Source: Oscillospiraceae bacterium
GTDB lineage: Bacteria > Bacillota > Clostridia > Oscillospirales > Ruminococcaceae
Assembly (NCBI GenBank): GCA_017828975.1
Contig: JAGAJN010000031.1
Coordinates: 124,001 to 188,000, forward strand
Direction of reading: 5' to 3'
Length of the DNA: 64,000 nucleotides
Of the stretch, positions 48,933-56,799 are shown piece after piece. The stretch's first letter is position 1. Each line of letters opens with the position of its first letter. The translations under genes and the position numbers were made by a program. Below the pieces are notes generated by a model that was not told the origin of the DNA, searched no databases, and worked only from the letters and a program-made list of their open reading frames with translations.

Positions 48933-50156
48933 TTACATAATAAACAGCTGCACCCAATAGTTACCGTATTTGCCTATGCCAATGTAACGGTAGCTGCTGT
49001 TGAGGATATTGGCTCGGTGTCCCGAAGAATTCATCCACATATTGAAAATGGAATTTGCGTCGGAGCTGCCCGCTGCGATGTTTTCTCCGCAGCCGTAATA
49101 GCTTATGCCATATTCATCGAGAACGGTGAAGCAATCTCTTCCGTCGGGACGGGTGTGGGAGAATTTGGTGGCTATTTCCTGTGCTCGTTTGTTTGCGGCG
49201 TCGCAAAGCTTGCTGTCAAGTGACAGGGAAGATGCGCCGTGTTCTGCTCTTGCCTGATTTACGAGAGCAAGCATATGTTCGGCGTAATTACCTGTGGAGG
49301 TTTCGGGCTTTTCGGTGTTGGTGTTATTTCCGGTATTGCTGCCGCCTGTGGATTCTCCTGTTTCGGGACCCCATGAGCCTGAGAACGAAACAACATATGC
49401 ACCCATTGCGGGATCCCAATAAGCGACAACTTGATTGCTGCTGCCCGTGCTCTGAGAGGAATTCTGCGTTGACGGTTTGGAAACGGTTGAAGTCTGTGCT
49501 GTGTTCTGTTCGCCAACGGTTATCTTGATGTTTGCGGCAATGCTCTTGTCGTTCTTGCGGTAAACGGTAAGATAGGTAGTTCCCGCTTTCTTGCCCTTTA
49601 TGGTGAACTTTATAGTGTTGCCGCTCCATTTTCCGGGAGTTACGGCGGCAATAGAGCTGTCGCCTACCTTGTAAGCAAGGCTGTGATTGCTTGATGTTAT
49701 CTTTACAGACGACTGACCGCCCTTTTTAACGGAAACGCTGTATTTATCGGACTTGATAAGCTTTGAGGTCGAACCGTAGCTTGTAGGAGCAGTATTTGCC
49801 TTTACGGTAACATTTACGGTGATGGTTTCCGATTTTCCGTTTTTGATGTATACCTTGGAGGTACCTGCTTTTTTGCCTGTGATATAAAGCTTTACAGTAG
49901 TGTCGGAGGACCATTTTGTGTCCCATTTATAGGACAGGACATTGGCGTCGCTGACACTTGCGGTAAGGCTTCTGTCGCCTGTTGCGGTGATAAGAAGCGC
50001 ACCCGATTTGCCCACGTTGATGGTTGCATTATAGGCACTGCAGGACAGTGTTGAGCCTGCTGCTTCGGCGGTTGGCATAAGGAAAATGCAGATTATTGCT
50101 GCGAGGAAAACGGCAGTCATTTTTTTGATAACTGCGGCGGTTTTGCTGATAGACAT
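48933..50156 (-). CDS. Secreted CAP/SCP-domain protein with two Ig-like repeats
   Basis: A 407-residue secreted protein. The signal peptide is about 1-32 (MTAVFLAAIICIFLMPTAEA). Two homologous beta-rich repeats of about 85 residues follow (about 33-120 and 130-215; both have KKAGT near the end). A Ser/Thr/Asn-rich linker leads to a C-terminal CAP domain (about 275-407: HMLALVNQARAEHGASSL, ATKFSHTRPDG, CGENIAAG, MWMNSSGHRANIL). Two His and two Glu of the CAP site are present. Clostridial CAP proteins of this kind resemble the spore-associated YkwD/SafA-like family. The start at 50156 has AAGGGG upstream and matches the signal peptide. Substrate is unknown. Confidence 0.88.
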   Translation of the reverse strand: MSISKTAAVIKKMTAVFLAAIICIFLMPTAEAAGSTLSCSAYNATINVGKSGALLITATGDRSLTASVSDANVLSYKWDTKWSSDTTVKLYITGKKAGTSKVYIKNGKSETITVNVTVKANTAPTSYGSTSKLIKSDKYSVSVKKGGQSSVKITSSNHSLAYKVGDSSIAAVTPGKWSGNTIKFTIKGKKAGTTYLTVYRKNDKSIAANIKITVGEQNTAQTSTVSKPSTQNSSQSTGSSNQVVAYWDPAMGAYVVSFSGSWGPETGESTGGSNTGNNTNTEKPETSTGNYAEHMLALVNQARAEHGASSLSLDSKLCDAANKRAQEIATKFSHTRPDGRDCFTVLDEYGISYYGCGENIAAGSSDANSIFNMWMNSSGHRANILNSSYRYIGIGKYGNYWVQLFIM

Positions 50157-50228
50157 AAATAAACACCCCTTTATTATCTTGATTATACCACATTTTTTGA
50201 TGTAAATCAAGGCTTTTACAGGATTTTG

Positions 50229-50257
50229 TTGATTTGCCGTATAATATGTGATATAAT
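50229..50257 (+). promoter_or_regulatory. Sigma-A promoter of the DUF3783-like gene
   Basis: TTGATT (50229-50234), 17 bp, TATAAT (50252-50257), 33 bp upstream of the start codon. Confidence 0.7.
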
Positions 50258-50289
50258 GGATTCGTAAAATCAAAAACGGAGGGAATTAA

Positions 50290-50679
50290 ATGAAATCGAG
50301 AATAAGAAACGTGTATCCCGAAACGGCAGTGCTGCTGTTTTTTGACGAGGACAGAACTGCGGCAGTATCAAAAACACTTGAAAATGCAGGACTGAGAGTG
50401 CTTGTCCCCGAGCGTTCGGAGTACGGAAAAACTGTGGGTTGTCTGACAAAGCTGTCACCCGATGCGGAGGGGAAGGGCAGCACCGAATTTCCCGAAATTG
50501 GCGAGCTGATAATATTCTCGGGACTGTCCTCAAAACGTCTTGACACGGCACTTGCGGCACTCAGGGAGGACAAGCTGTCCGTCCGTTTCAAGGCGGTGGT
50601 CACACAGTATAACGTGAAATTCACCGTTGCCGAGCTGCTTGCTCATATGCTTGACGAGGAACGGAAAATTCAAAAATAA
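50290..50679 (+). CDS. DUF3783-type small protein
   Basis: A 129-residue protein with N-terminal strand/helix segments (AVLLFFDEDRTAAVSKTLENAGLRVLVP) and a C-terminal FKAVVTQYNVKFTVAELLAHMLDEER motif that resembles DUF3783 proteins of clostridia. It has no signal, membrane segment or catalytic motif. The order FFDED..LENAG resembles a degenerate receiver-like fold, but phospho-acceptor residues are lacking. ACGGAGGG precedes the start. It is monocistronic and convergent with argS. Function unknown. Confidence 0.75.
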   Translation: MKSRIRNVYPETAVLLFFDEDRTAAVSKTLENAGLRVLVPERSEYGKTVGCLTKLSPDAEGKGSTEFPEIGELIIFSGLSSKRLDTALAALREDKLSVRFKAVVTQYNVKFTVAELLAHMLDEERKIQK

Positions 50680-50687
50680 AACAAGGC

Positions 50688-50727
50688 TTCCAAAGTGAAA
50701 TACTCATTGGAAGCCCATTTTTTACAT
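50688..50727. terminator. Bidirectional terminator between the DUF3783-like gene and argS
   Basis: GGCTTCCAA pairs with TTGGAAGCC around a 13-base loop, followed by CATTTTTT on the plus strand. It overlaps the argS stop codon region. Confidence 0.8.
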
Positions 50728-52473
50728 ATTTTCCACCGTTTCGATACCCAAAACGTCAAGGTGCTTGACTATCATAGTTCTTGTCAGCTGTGCAAGAGCC
50801 AACCAACTTGCCTTTTTCTTTTCGTCGGGTTCATCCATAATGTGGTTTTCGTGATAGAAATGGGAGAAGGAAACAGCCAGCTGATAGGCGTTTTCGCAGA
50901 TATAATTGGGTGCTTTTTCGGACATTGCGCTGCCCCAAACGTCGCCCGACATTATCAGCTTAAGCATAAGCTCACGCTCGGATTCGGTGTAAATGCCGTT
51001 TAGCTCTGCCTTGAAATCTCCCGCTTTTTTCATAATGGAGTTGATTCGGGAAACGGTGTAGAGCAGGTAAATGCCCGTTTTTCCTTCGGCGGACATAAAT
51101 TTGTCAAGGTCGAAGATATAGTCCTTGGAGCGGTGATTTATGAGGTCACCAAACTTGATGGCAGCCATTCCCAGCTTTCTTGCGTAGTCCTCACGGTCCT
51201 CCTCGGAAACGAAAGTGGAATTGGTAAGACGTTCAAGAGAAGCGTTCGTTACCGTTTCGATAAGGTCGGAAAGGCGCATAACTCCGCCGTCACGGGTCTT
51301 GTAGGGCTTGCCGTCAGCGCCGTTCATTGTGCCGAAGCCGAGAAATTCCAGCTCGGTGCTTTCGGGGACAAGCTCCGCACGTCTTGCGCAGCGGAAAACC
51401 TGAGTAAAGTGCAGCTCCTGACGCTTGTCCACCACATACCATATCTTATCGGGAGAAAAGTCCTTGTTTCTCTGAATGATGGTTGCAAGGTCGGTTGTTG
51501 CGTAAATGCTTGAATTATCGGATTTTCTTACGATAACGGGGGGCATGGGAGCCTTGTCGCTTTCCAGTTCAACATCGACAACAAGCGCACCGTCGCTCTC
51601 GTAGGAAAGCTTCTTGTCCTCGAGAATTTTCATCAGCTCGGGGATATATTTATCGGCGTCGCTTTCGCCGTACCAATAGTCGAAATCAACGCCCAGCTTT
51701 TCATAGTTGCCCTTTAGGTCGGCGATGGAAACACGCAGAATTTCCTTCCAGAGGGCAATATATCCCGGACGTCCGTTTTGCAGCTCAAAGGTCGCAGTGT
51801 GAGCCTTTGCCTTGAAATCCTCGTCGGTTTTACTCTTTTTGCTTGCGAAGGGATATACCTCGCAAAGCAGGTCGGGATTCAGCTCGGGAACGGTATCTGA
51901 CGATGCATCGAAATCCTCGGAGAAGCATTTCCAGTCGGGATAACGCTCGTTCAGCTCTGCGATAACAAGACCTATCTGCAAGCCCCAGTCTCCCAGATGC
52001 ACATCTCCGTAAACCGTATTTCCGCAGACACGGGCAAGACGTTTCAGAGCCTCGCCGATAATAGCGGAGCGCAGATGTCCGATATGCAGGGGCTTTGCAA
52101 CGTTTGGTCCGCCGTAGTCGATAACTATCTTCTGAGGAGTTTCCGCCTGTGGGATCCCGCAGAATTTGTCCGACTCAATCTCCTTGACGATTTTCAGCAT
52201 ATAGTCATCGCTTAGAGTGAGGTTCAGAAAACCGGGCTTTACAACGTCCACCTTGGAGAAAATATCCTCGGTTTTGAGGATAGCGGCAACGTCATCTGCG
52301 ATCATAAAGGGAGCCTTTTTGTAAAGCTTTGCTCCCGAAAATGCGCCGTTGCACTGAAACTGGCAAAGGTCAAGACGGTCGGAGGGGGTAACAACGCCCA
52401 GCTTTTCGTCATATCCGCACTTGCCGAATGCCTCGGAAACAACAGCGGTCAGAGTTTTTGTAACAGACTGCAT
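50722..52473 (-). CDS. argS: Arginyl-tRNA synthetase
   Basis: A 583-residue class I arginyl-tRNA synthetase. The N-terminal additional domain (about 1-110) is followed by the catalytic Rossmann domain with PNVAKPLHIGHLRSAIIG (HIGH motif at about 132-135), DWGLQIG, and LIETVTNASLERL in the connective part. A C-terminal DALR anticodon domain (about 460-583) completes it. A clear KMSK motif is not seen, as in many ArgRS. It charges tRNA-Arg. It is monocistronic and ends at a shared terminator. Confidence 0.97.
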   Translation of the reverse strand: MQSVTKTLTAVVSEAFGKCGYDEKLGVVTPSDRLDLCQFQCNGAFSGAKLYKKAPFMIADDVAAILKTEDIFSKVDVVKPGFLNLTLSDDYMLKIVKEIESDKFCGIPQAETPQKIVIDYGGPNVAKPLHIGHLRSAIIGEALKRLARVCGNTVYGDVHLGDWGLQIGLVIAELNERYPDWKCFSEDFDASSDTVPELNPDLLCEVYPFASKKSKTDEDFKAKAHTATFELQNGRPGYIALWKEILRVSIADLKGNYEKLGVDFDYWYGESDADKYIPELMKILEDKKLSYESDGALVVDVELESDKAPMPPVIVRKSDNSSIYATTDLATIIQRNKDFSPDKIWYVVDKRQELHFTQVFRCARRAELVPESTELEFLGFGTMNGADGKPYKTRDGGVMRLSDLIETVTNASLERLTNSTFVSEEDREDYARKLGMAAIKFGDLINHRSKDYIFDLDKFMSAEGKTGIYLLYTVSRINSIMKKAGDFKAELNGIYTESERELMLKLIMSGDVWGSAMSEKAPNYICENAYQLAVSFSHFYHENHIMDEPDEKKKASWLALAQLTRTMIVKHLDVLGIETVENM

Positions 52474-52553
52474 TTATATCATCCTTTTCATACCCATAAT
52501 AATGATATTTTATCATATTCTGCGGAATAAGTCAATGTTTTCCGCAAGATTTC

Positions 52554-52583
52554 TTGACAAATCACAGACTGATGTTATATAAT
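52554..52583 (+). promoter_or_regulatory. Sigma-A promoter of the ABC-F operon
   Basis: TTGACA (52554-52559), 18 bp, TATAAT (52578-52583), 34 bp upstream of the start codon. Confidence 0.8.
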
Positions 52584-52617
52584 AAAGTAGTATATTAATG
52601 CTAAAGGAACGAAATTT

Positions 52618-54591
52618 ATGATACTTTCAATCGAAAATATAAGCAAAATGTTCGGCGGAAATACGGTACTGAATAACGTTGCAATGACCATAGAGGACAG
52701 CGACCGCATAGGTCTTGTGGGAATAAACGGCTGCGGAAAATCCACCCTTCTGAAAATTATCGTGGGCGATGAGGAACCGGAAACTCAGCCCAACCCCAAT
52801 GAGGCGAGAATTTCCAAATGCAGCGGACTTTCCGTGGGCTTCCTGCGGCAGAATGCAGGGCTTGACCGTTCAAATTCCATTATTGAGGAGATGCGTTCGG
52901 TTTTCGCAAAGCTTTATGAGGTGCAGGACAGAATGCGTCAGCTTGAAACGGAAATGTCCGCCGAAAATGCCCATAAGGACGAAAAGCATTTCGAGGAGCT
53001 TTCGGGGGAATATGCGAAGCTTTCCGCATATTTTGAGTCCAACGAGGGCTATCTTATTGACGTGAACATCAACAAGGTGTTAAACGGTATGGGCTTTCCC
53101 CGTGAAACCTATGACCAGATAATCAGCACACTCAGCGGCGGTGAAAAGACACGTCTTGCGCTGGCAAAGCTGCTTCTGGAAAATCCCAAGCTGCTTATCC
53201 TTGACGAGCCGACAAACCATCTTGATTTTCAGACGGTCATGTGGCTGGAGGATTATCTTTCCGAGTATAAGGGTGCTTTGTTTATCGTATCTCACGACAG
53301 ATATTTTCTGGACAAGCTGTGTACGTCCATCTGCGAGATAGAGCGGGGACGGCTTACGAGGTATAAGGGAAATTATTCGGCGTTTACCGTACAGAAGGAA
53401 GCAAATGTTGTCCGTCAGATGAAGGAATATGAGGCTCAGCAGGCGGAGATAGCAAAGCTTCAGGATTTTGTGGACAGAAATCTTGTCCGTGCCACCACGT
53501 CCAATATGGCGAAAAGCCGTATCAAAATGATAGAACGCATTGAGGAAAATCTCATTGAAAAGCCCATAACCTACGAAAAACAGGCGAAAATTCGGTTTGA
53601 ATATGACATAGTGCCGCCTATCGACCTGCTGACTGTGAAAAATATTGACGTGACCGTTGGCACAGGTTCGGACAGGAAAACTCTTGCGGATAATCTGTCC
53701 TTTGAGGTGAAAAGGGGAGATAAGCTTGCAATTATCGGTGCAAACGGCATAGGAAAATCCTCCCTGTTAAAGGTGATACGTAAGGATATTCCCCACGCAC
53801 ACGGTACTGTGGAATGGACGAAAAACGTTAAAATTTCCTACTTCGATCAGGAAAATTCTCAGCTGCACCCACAGAAAACCGTCATTGACGAAATTCACGA
53901 CAGATGGCGGACAATGACCGAATTGCAGATACGTTCGCTTCTCGGCTGTGTGAGAATGACGGGAGAGAATGTGTTCAAGCAGGTAGGCGTTATCAGCGGC
54001 GGCGAGAGGGCTAAGCTTTGCTTTGCCATAATGATGCTGGAGCGGGGAAATGTGCTTATCCTTGACGAGCCTACAAACCATCTTGACCTTGCCACAAAGG
54101 AAGTTCTTGAGGAGGCTCTGGACGCATTCGACGGAACGATAATTTTCGTGTCCCACGACCGTTATTTACTCAACAAAATTGCCACGGGAATTCTGGAAAT
54201 AACCGAAAACGGTGCGGAATATTTCAAGGGAGATTTCGATAATTACATTTCCATTAAGCAGGAGCGTCAGGCGGCTCAGCAGAAAGCCGAGGACGCTGCC
54301 AAGGAGGAAAAGCAGCGTCAGGCGGCTGCGGAAAAGGGCGTGAAGGCGTACCGCACCAAGGAGCAGCGTGCCAGAGATGCGGAAAAGCGTCGCCGCATTA
54401 AGGAGCTTGAAGCCGAAATTGAGCGTATGGAGGGGGAAATGTCCGCTTTGCAGGAGGAAATGGCATCTCCCGAGGTTTGCGCCGATTATCAGCTGATGAA
54501 TGAGAAATGTGCGGAATTTGAGCGGCTGAAAAATCTGTCCGCCGAATATTCCGATGAATGGATAATGCTTTGTGAGGAGCTGGATTTATGA
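52618..54591 (+). CDS. ABC-F family ATPase (Uup/YdiF-like)
   Basis: A 657-residue ABC-F protein with two ATPase cassettes and no membrane domain. Cassette one: Walker A GINGCGKST (about 35-43), signature LSGGEKTRLAL, LLILDEPTNHLD. Cassette two: Walker A GANGIGKSS (about 373-381), signature ISGGERAKLCF, LILDEPTNHLDLA. They are joined by the interdomain linker. A charged C-terminal coiled-coil (about 555-657, KQERQAAQQ then RRRIKELEAEIERMEGE) is typical of Uup/YdiF-like members. Such proteins act on the ribosome E site; this subgroup is not clearly a resistance factor. The stop overlaps the next start (ATGA). Confidence 0.94.
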   Translation: MILSIENISKMFGGNTVLNNVAMTIEDSDRIGLVGINGCGKSTLLKIIVGDEEPETQPNPNEARISKCSGLSVGFLRQNAGLDRSNSIIEEMRSVFAKLYEVQDRMRQLETEMSAENAHKDEKHFEELSGEYAKLSAYFESNEGYLIDVNINKVLNGMGFPRETYDQIISTLSGGEKTRLALAKLLLENPKLLILDEPTNHLDFQTVMWLEDYLSEYKGALFIVSHDRYFLDKLCTSICEIERGRLTRYKGNYSAFTVQKEANVVRQMKEYEAQQAEIAKLQDFVDRNLVRATTSNMAKSRIKMIERIEENLIEKPITYEKQAKIRFEYDIVPPIDLLTVKNIDVTVGTGSDRKTLADNLSFEVKRGDKLAIIGANGIGKSSLLKVIRKDIPHAHGTVEWTKNVKISYFDQENSQLHPQKTVIDEIHDRWRTMTELQIRSLLGCVRMTGENVFKQVGVISGGERAKLCFAIMMLERGNVLILDEPTNHLDLATKEVLEEALDAFDGTIIFVSHDRYLLNKIATGILEITENGAEYFKGDFDNYISIKQERQAAQQKAEDAAKEEKQRQAAAEKGVKAYRTKEQRARDAEKRRRIKELEAEIERMEGEMSALQEEMASPEVCADYQLMNEKCAEFERLKNLSAEYSDEWIMLCEELDL

Positions 54592-55352
54592 TGAAGATAG
54601 ATTTAACGGGGAAAAGGGCTATTGTCACCGGCGGCAGCGGCGGACTTGGACGAACAATAGTCAGGACGCTTGCCGAGTGCGGTGCGGACGTTGCGGTGCA
54701 TTACAATTCCGACAAGAAAAGTGCGGATATTCTGGTTGATGAGCTCAGAAATATGGGCAGAAAATGCGAGGCTTTTCAGGCGGATATTACCGATGAAGGC
54801 AGCGTTTACAAAATGCGGGACGATATTCAGGAAAGCTTCGGAATGCCCGATATTGTCATTGTAAATGCGGTCATTCAGTACGACAGAAAGCCGCTTCTGG
54901 AGCAGGACATCAAGGCGTATTACAGTCAGTTTGAAAGCTGCGTAATGCAGATGGTGTATATGTCAAAGGCGTTTGTGCCGCACCTTATCAATCAGAATTA
55001 CGGGCGAATGGTGGTTATGAACACCGAATGTTCCATTGCCGCCGAGCCGACATTTTCCGCTTATGTTGCCGCAAAAAGGGGTCTGGACGGAATTGTGCGT
55101 GTGCTTGCAAAGGAAGTTGGTCCCCACAATATTACCGTAAATCAGATAGCCCCGGGCTGGACCATTACCGACAAGGAGCGTGAATGGGGCGTGAATCCCG
55201 CTCCCGAATACTGCGAAAGCGTCCCTCTCCGTCACCGTGGGACGGACACCGATATTGCGAATATGGCGGCGTTTCTTTCCTCCGATTTAGCGGCGTTTAC
55301 AACGGGTGCATTCATTCCCGTGGCGGGCGGTCGGGTCATGCCGTCAATATAA
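54588..55352 (+). CDS. Short-chain dehydrogenase/reductase, FabG-like
   Basis: A 254-residue classical SDR. The NAD(P)-site is VTGGSGGLGRTI (about 12-23). The expected catalytic residues are the Ser in MNTECSIAAE and the Tyr-x3-Lys pair in SAYVAAKRGL (about 156-165). It has the usual length and no extra domain. An arginine or aspartate after strand 2 does not settle the cofactor. Its start overlaps the ABC-F stop by 4 bases, so the two are translationally coupled. Substrate unknown. Confidence 0.92.
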   Translation: MMKIDLTGKRAIVTGGSGGLGRTIVRTLAECGADVAVHYNSDKKSADILVDELRNMGRKCEAFQADITDEGSVYKMRDDIQESFGMPDIVIVNAVIQYDRKPLLEQDIKAYYSQFESCVMQMVYMSKAFVPHLINQNYGRMVVMNTECSIAAEPTFSAYVAAKRGLDGIVRVLAKEVGPHNITVNQIAPGWTITDKEREWGVNPAPEYCESVPLRHRGTDTDIANMAAFLSSDLAAFTTGAFIPVAGGRVMPSI

Positions 55353-55364
55353 GGAGCTGACATT

Positions 55365-55850
55365 ATGGAAGCATTTGAAAAATTCATAAAAGCTGCGGAA
55401 AAATGCGGCTGGATAATCGAAAAGGGAAACGGCGAATTACATCTGCCGTCGCAGTATAAAAATATCCCCGAGGATTACAAGCGTATCATTAGGGAATATG
55501 CAAGGATTTCCAATTTCGAGGAGAACTGCTGGTTTATTCTCAATGAAGATCTGACCCAGTCCGACCCCGACATTTTTGCCTGGGACACATTCCAGAAAAT
55601 GTCCTTAGAAGCCTGCGGGGACGAGGAGGAAAGAGCAGAGATTTCCGCTTGGTGGGACGATCATTTTCCTATTGCATTTTGCGTGGGCGGGGATTACTGC
55701 TACTATGCTATCGAGCTTTCCACGGGACGCATTGTGGAGGGTTGGGAGCCAGAGTTTGAAGAGGTAAATGTTTGTGCGGAAAATCTCGAAGAATTTTTTG
55801 CAAAAATCGTTGATGATGGGAATATTCTTTTAGGTGATCTGTTTATTTGA
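55365..55850 (+). CDS. SMI1/KNR4 (SUKH) family protein
   Basis: A 161-residue protein with the SUKH fold pattern: LPSQYKNIPEDYKRIIREYARIS near 25-50, then FPIAFCVGGDYCYYAIELSTGRIVEGWEPEFEEVNVCAENLEEFFAKI (about 105-150), including the family's dry-core Gly-Gly-Asp and the late EEF motif. SUKH proteins are often immunity proteins for polymorphic toxins. No toxin gene is adjacent, so a housekeeping or orphan-immunity role is open. It follows the SDR gene by 12 bp in the same operon. Confidence 0.75.
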   Translation: MEAFEKFIKAAEKCGWIIEKGNGELHLPSQYKNIPEDYKRIIREYARISNFEENCWFILNEDLTQSDPDIFAWDTFQKMSLEACGDEEERAEISAWWDDHFPIAFCVGGDYCYYAIELSTGRIVEGWEPEFEEVNVCAENLEEFFAKIVDDGNILLGDLFI

Positions 55851-55860
55851 TGGGGGACAT

Positions 55861-56256
55861 ATGATGGACGAAAAAGACGTTAATGAAAGGCTGCGGGAGC
55901 TTCGGCGTGAGGATATGATCGTGAAGGTCGTCAGTATTGTGATATTCCTTATTCTTGCGGTGCTTTCGGCGGTCATAATGACAATCGGAGCCATCGCCCG
56001 TGCACCTATGAGCATCTGGGGTTCGCCGTATTATATTTCGGTAGAAAATATTTTTATTGGAAATGTGCTGGCTATTGTGGGAAATGCGCTGCCTGTATTA
56101 AATTTGCTGCTGAGTAAGGTTTTGTATTCAATGCATGGAGTTTCCGAGCGAAAAATTTGTATAGCGACTCTTGTGCTGATACTTCTTCTGTTTGCGTACA
56201 ATGTTATTGACCTTATCAACGTTATTCCTACATATTCAACTGCCACATGGCAATAA
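55861..56256 (+). CDS. Small membrane protein, function unknown
   Basis: A 131-residue protein with a charged N-terminus (about 1-20) and about three hydrophobic segments (about 22-45, 63-85, 95-120). No conserved motif is recognised. The start ATG at 55861 has GGGGGAC seven bases before it. It is last gene of the ABC-F/SDR/SUKH operon, 10 bp downstream of the SUKH gene, and a strong terminator follows. It could be a membrane partner of the SUKH protein; that is speculation. Confidence 0.7.
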   Translation: MMDEKDVNERLRELRREDMIVKVVSIVIFLILAVLSAVIMTIGAIARAPMSIWGSPYYISVENIFIGNVLAIVGNALPVLNLLLSKVLYSMHGVSERKICIATLVLILLLFAYNVIDLINVIPTYSTATWQ

Positions 56257-56257
56257 C

Positions 56258-56297
56258 AAAACCGCCGTATGAACGAACATACGGCGGTGTTTTTTAT
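56258..56297 (+). terminator. Terminator of the ABC-F operon
   Basis: A perfect 11-bp stem ACCGCCGTATG / CATACGGCGGT followed by GTTTTTT directly after the last stop codon. It is convergent with the PNPOx-like gene. Confidence 0.9.
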
Positions 56298-56722
56298 GTA
56301 AAATCTATCTCAAATCGTCTGCCGTGGGACATCAGAATTCCATCGGTCAGCTTTATTTTGAGAATACAGGTGTTGGGGTCGTCCTCATTGACATGACCGT
56401 TGCTGTACCATTCCGAAAAGGCGGCACGCAGCTTTTGCATGATGGGGGCGTTCATTGCATCGGATACTGCTCCGATATTTTCGCCCTTGCCGTGAGCGGT
56501 GAACCATTCGCCGCATATTGCAACGGTGGGGTTTTCCGCAATATGCTGCATTTTGTTGGACAGGGCATAGGTCACGCAGTAGAAACAGCCGTCCTCATAG
56601 TACGCATTGACCGAACGGACATAGGGAACGCCGCCGCTGACGGTCGCAACCGCTATCAGCGAATCCTTGCCGAAGCGTTCGTCCATTATCTGCTTTGTTT
56701 CGGAAGTAAGTTTTTCGCTCAT
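56294..56722 (-). CDS. Pyridoxamine 5'-phosphate oxidase-related protein
   Basis: A 142-residue split-barrel flavin-binding protein of the PNPOx-like family. VATVSGGVPYVRSVNAYY is the typical N-terminal strand pair, CFYCVTYALSNKMQHIAENPTVAICGEWF follows, and the C-terminus has ILKIKLTDGILMS. Such small proteins bind FMN or other cofactors and usually are not true PdxH enzymes. AAGGAGATG precedes the start. It is monocistronic and its substrate is unknown. Confidence 0.85.
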   Translation of the reverse strand: MSEKLTSETKQIMDERFGKDSLIAVATVSGGVPYVRSVNAYYEDGCFYCVTYALSNKMQHIAENPTVAICGEWFTAHGKGENIGAVSDAMNAPIMQKLRAAFSEWYSNGHVNEDDPNTCILKIKLTDGILMSHGRRFEIDFT

Positions 56723-56741
56723 ATTGTCATCTCCTTAAAAG

Positions 56742-56785
56742 AACACCGCAGATTTCAGTGAATGTGAGATCTGCGGTGAAATGTT
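56742..56785. terminator. Bidirectional terminator, nfnB/PNPOx-like gene
   Basis: CACCGCAGAT pairs with ATCTGCGGTG around a 16-base loop, with T-rich tails on both sides. It lies 15 bp after the nfnB stop codon on the minus strand. Confidence 0.7.
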
Positions 56786-56799
56786 TTATGGAAAAAATA

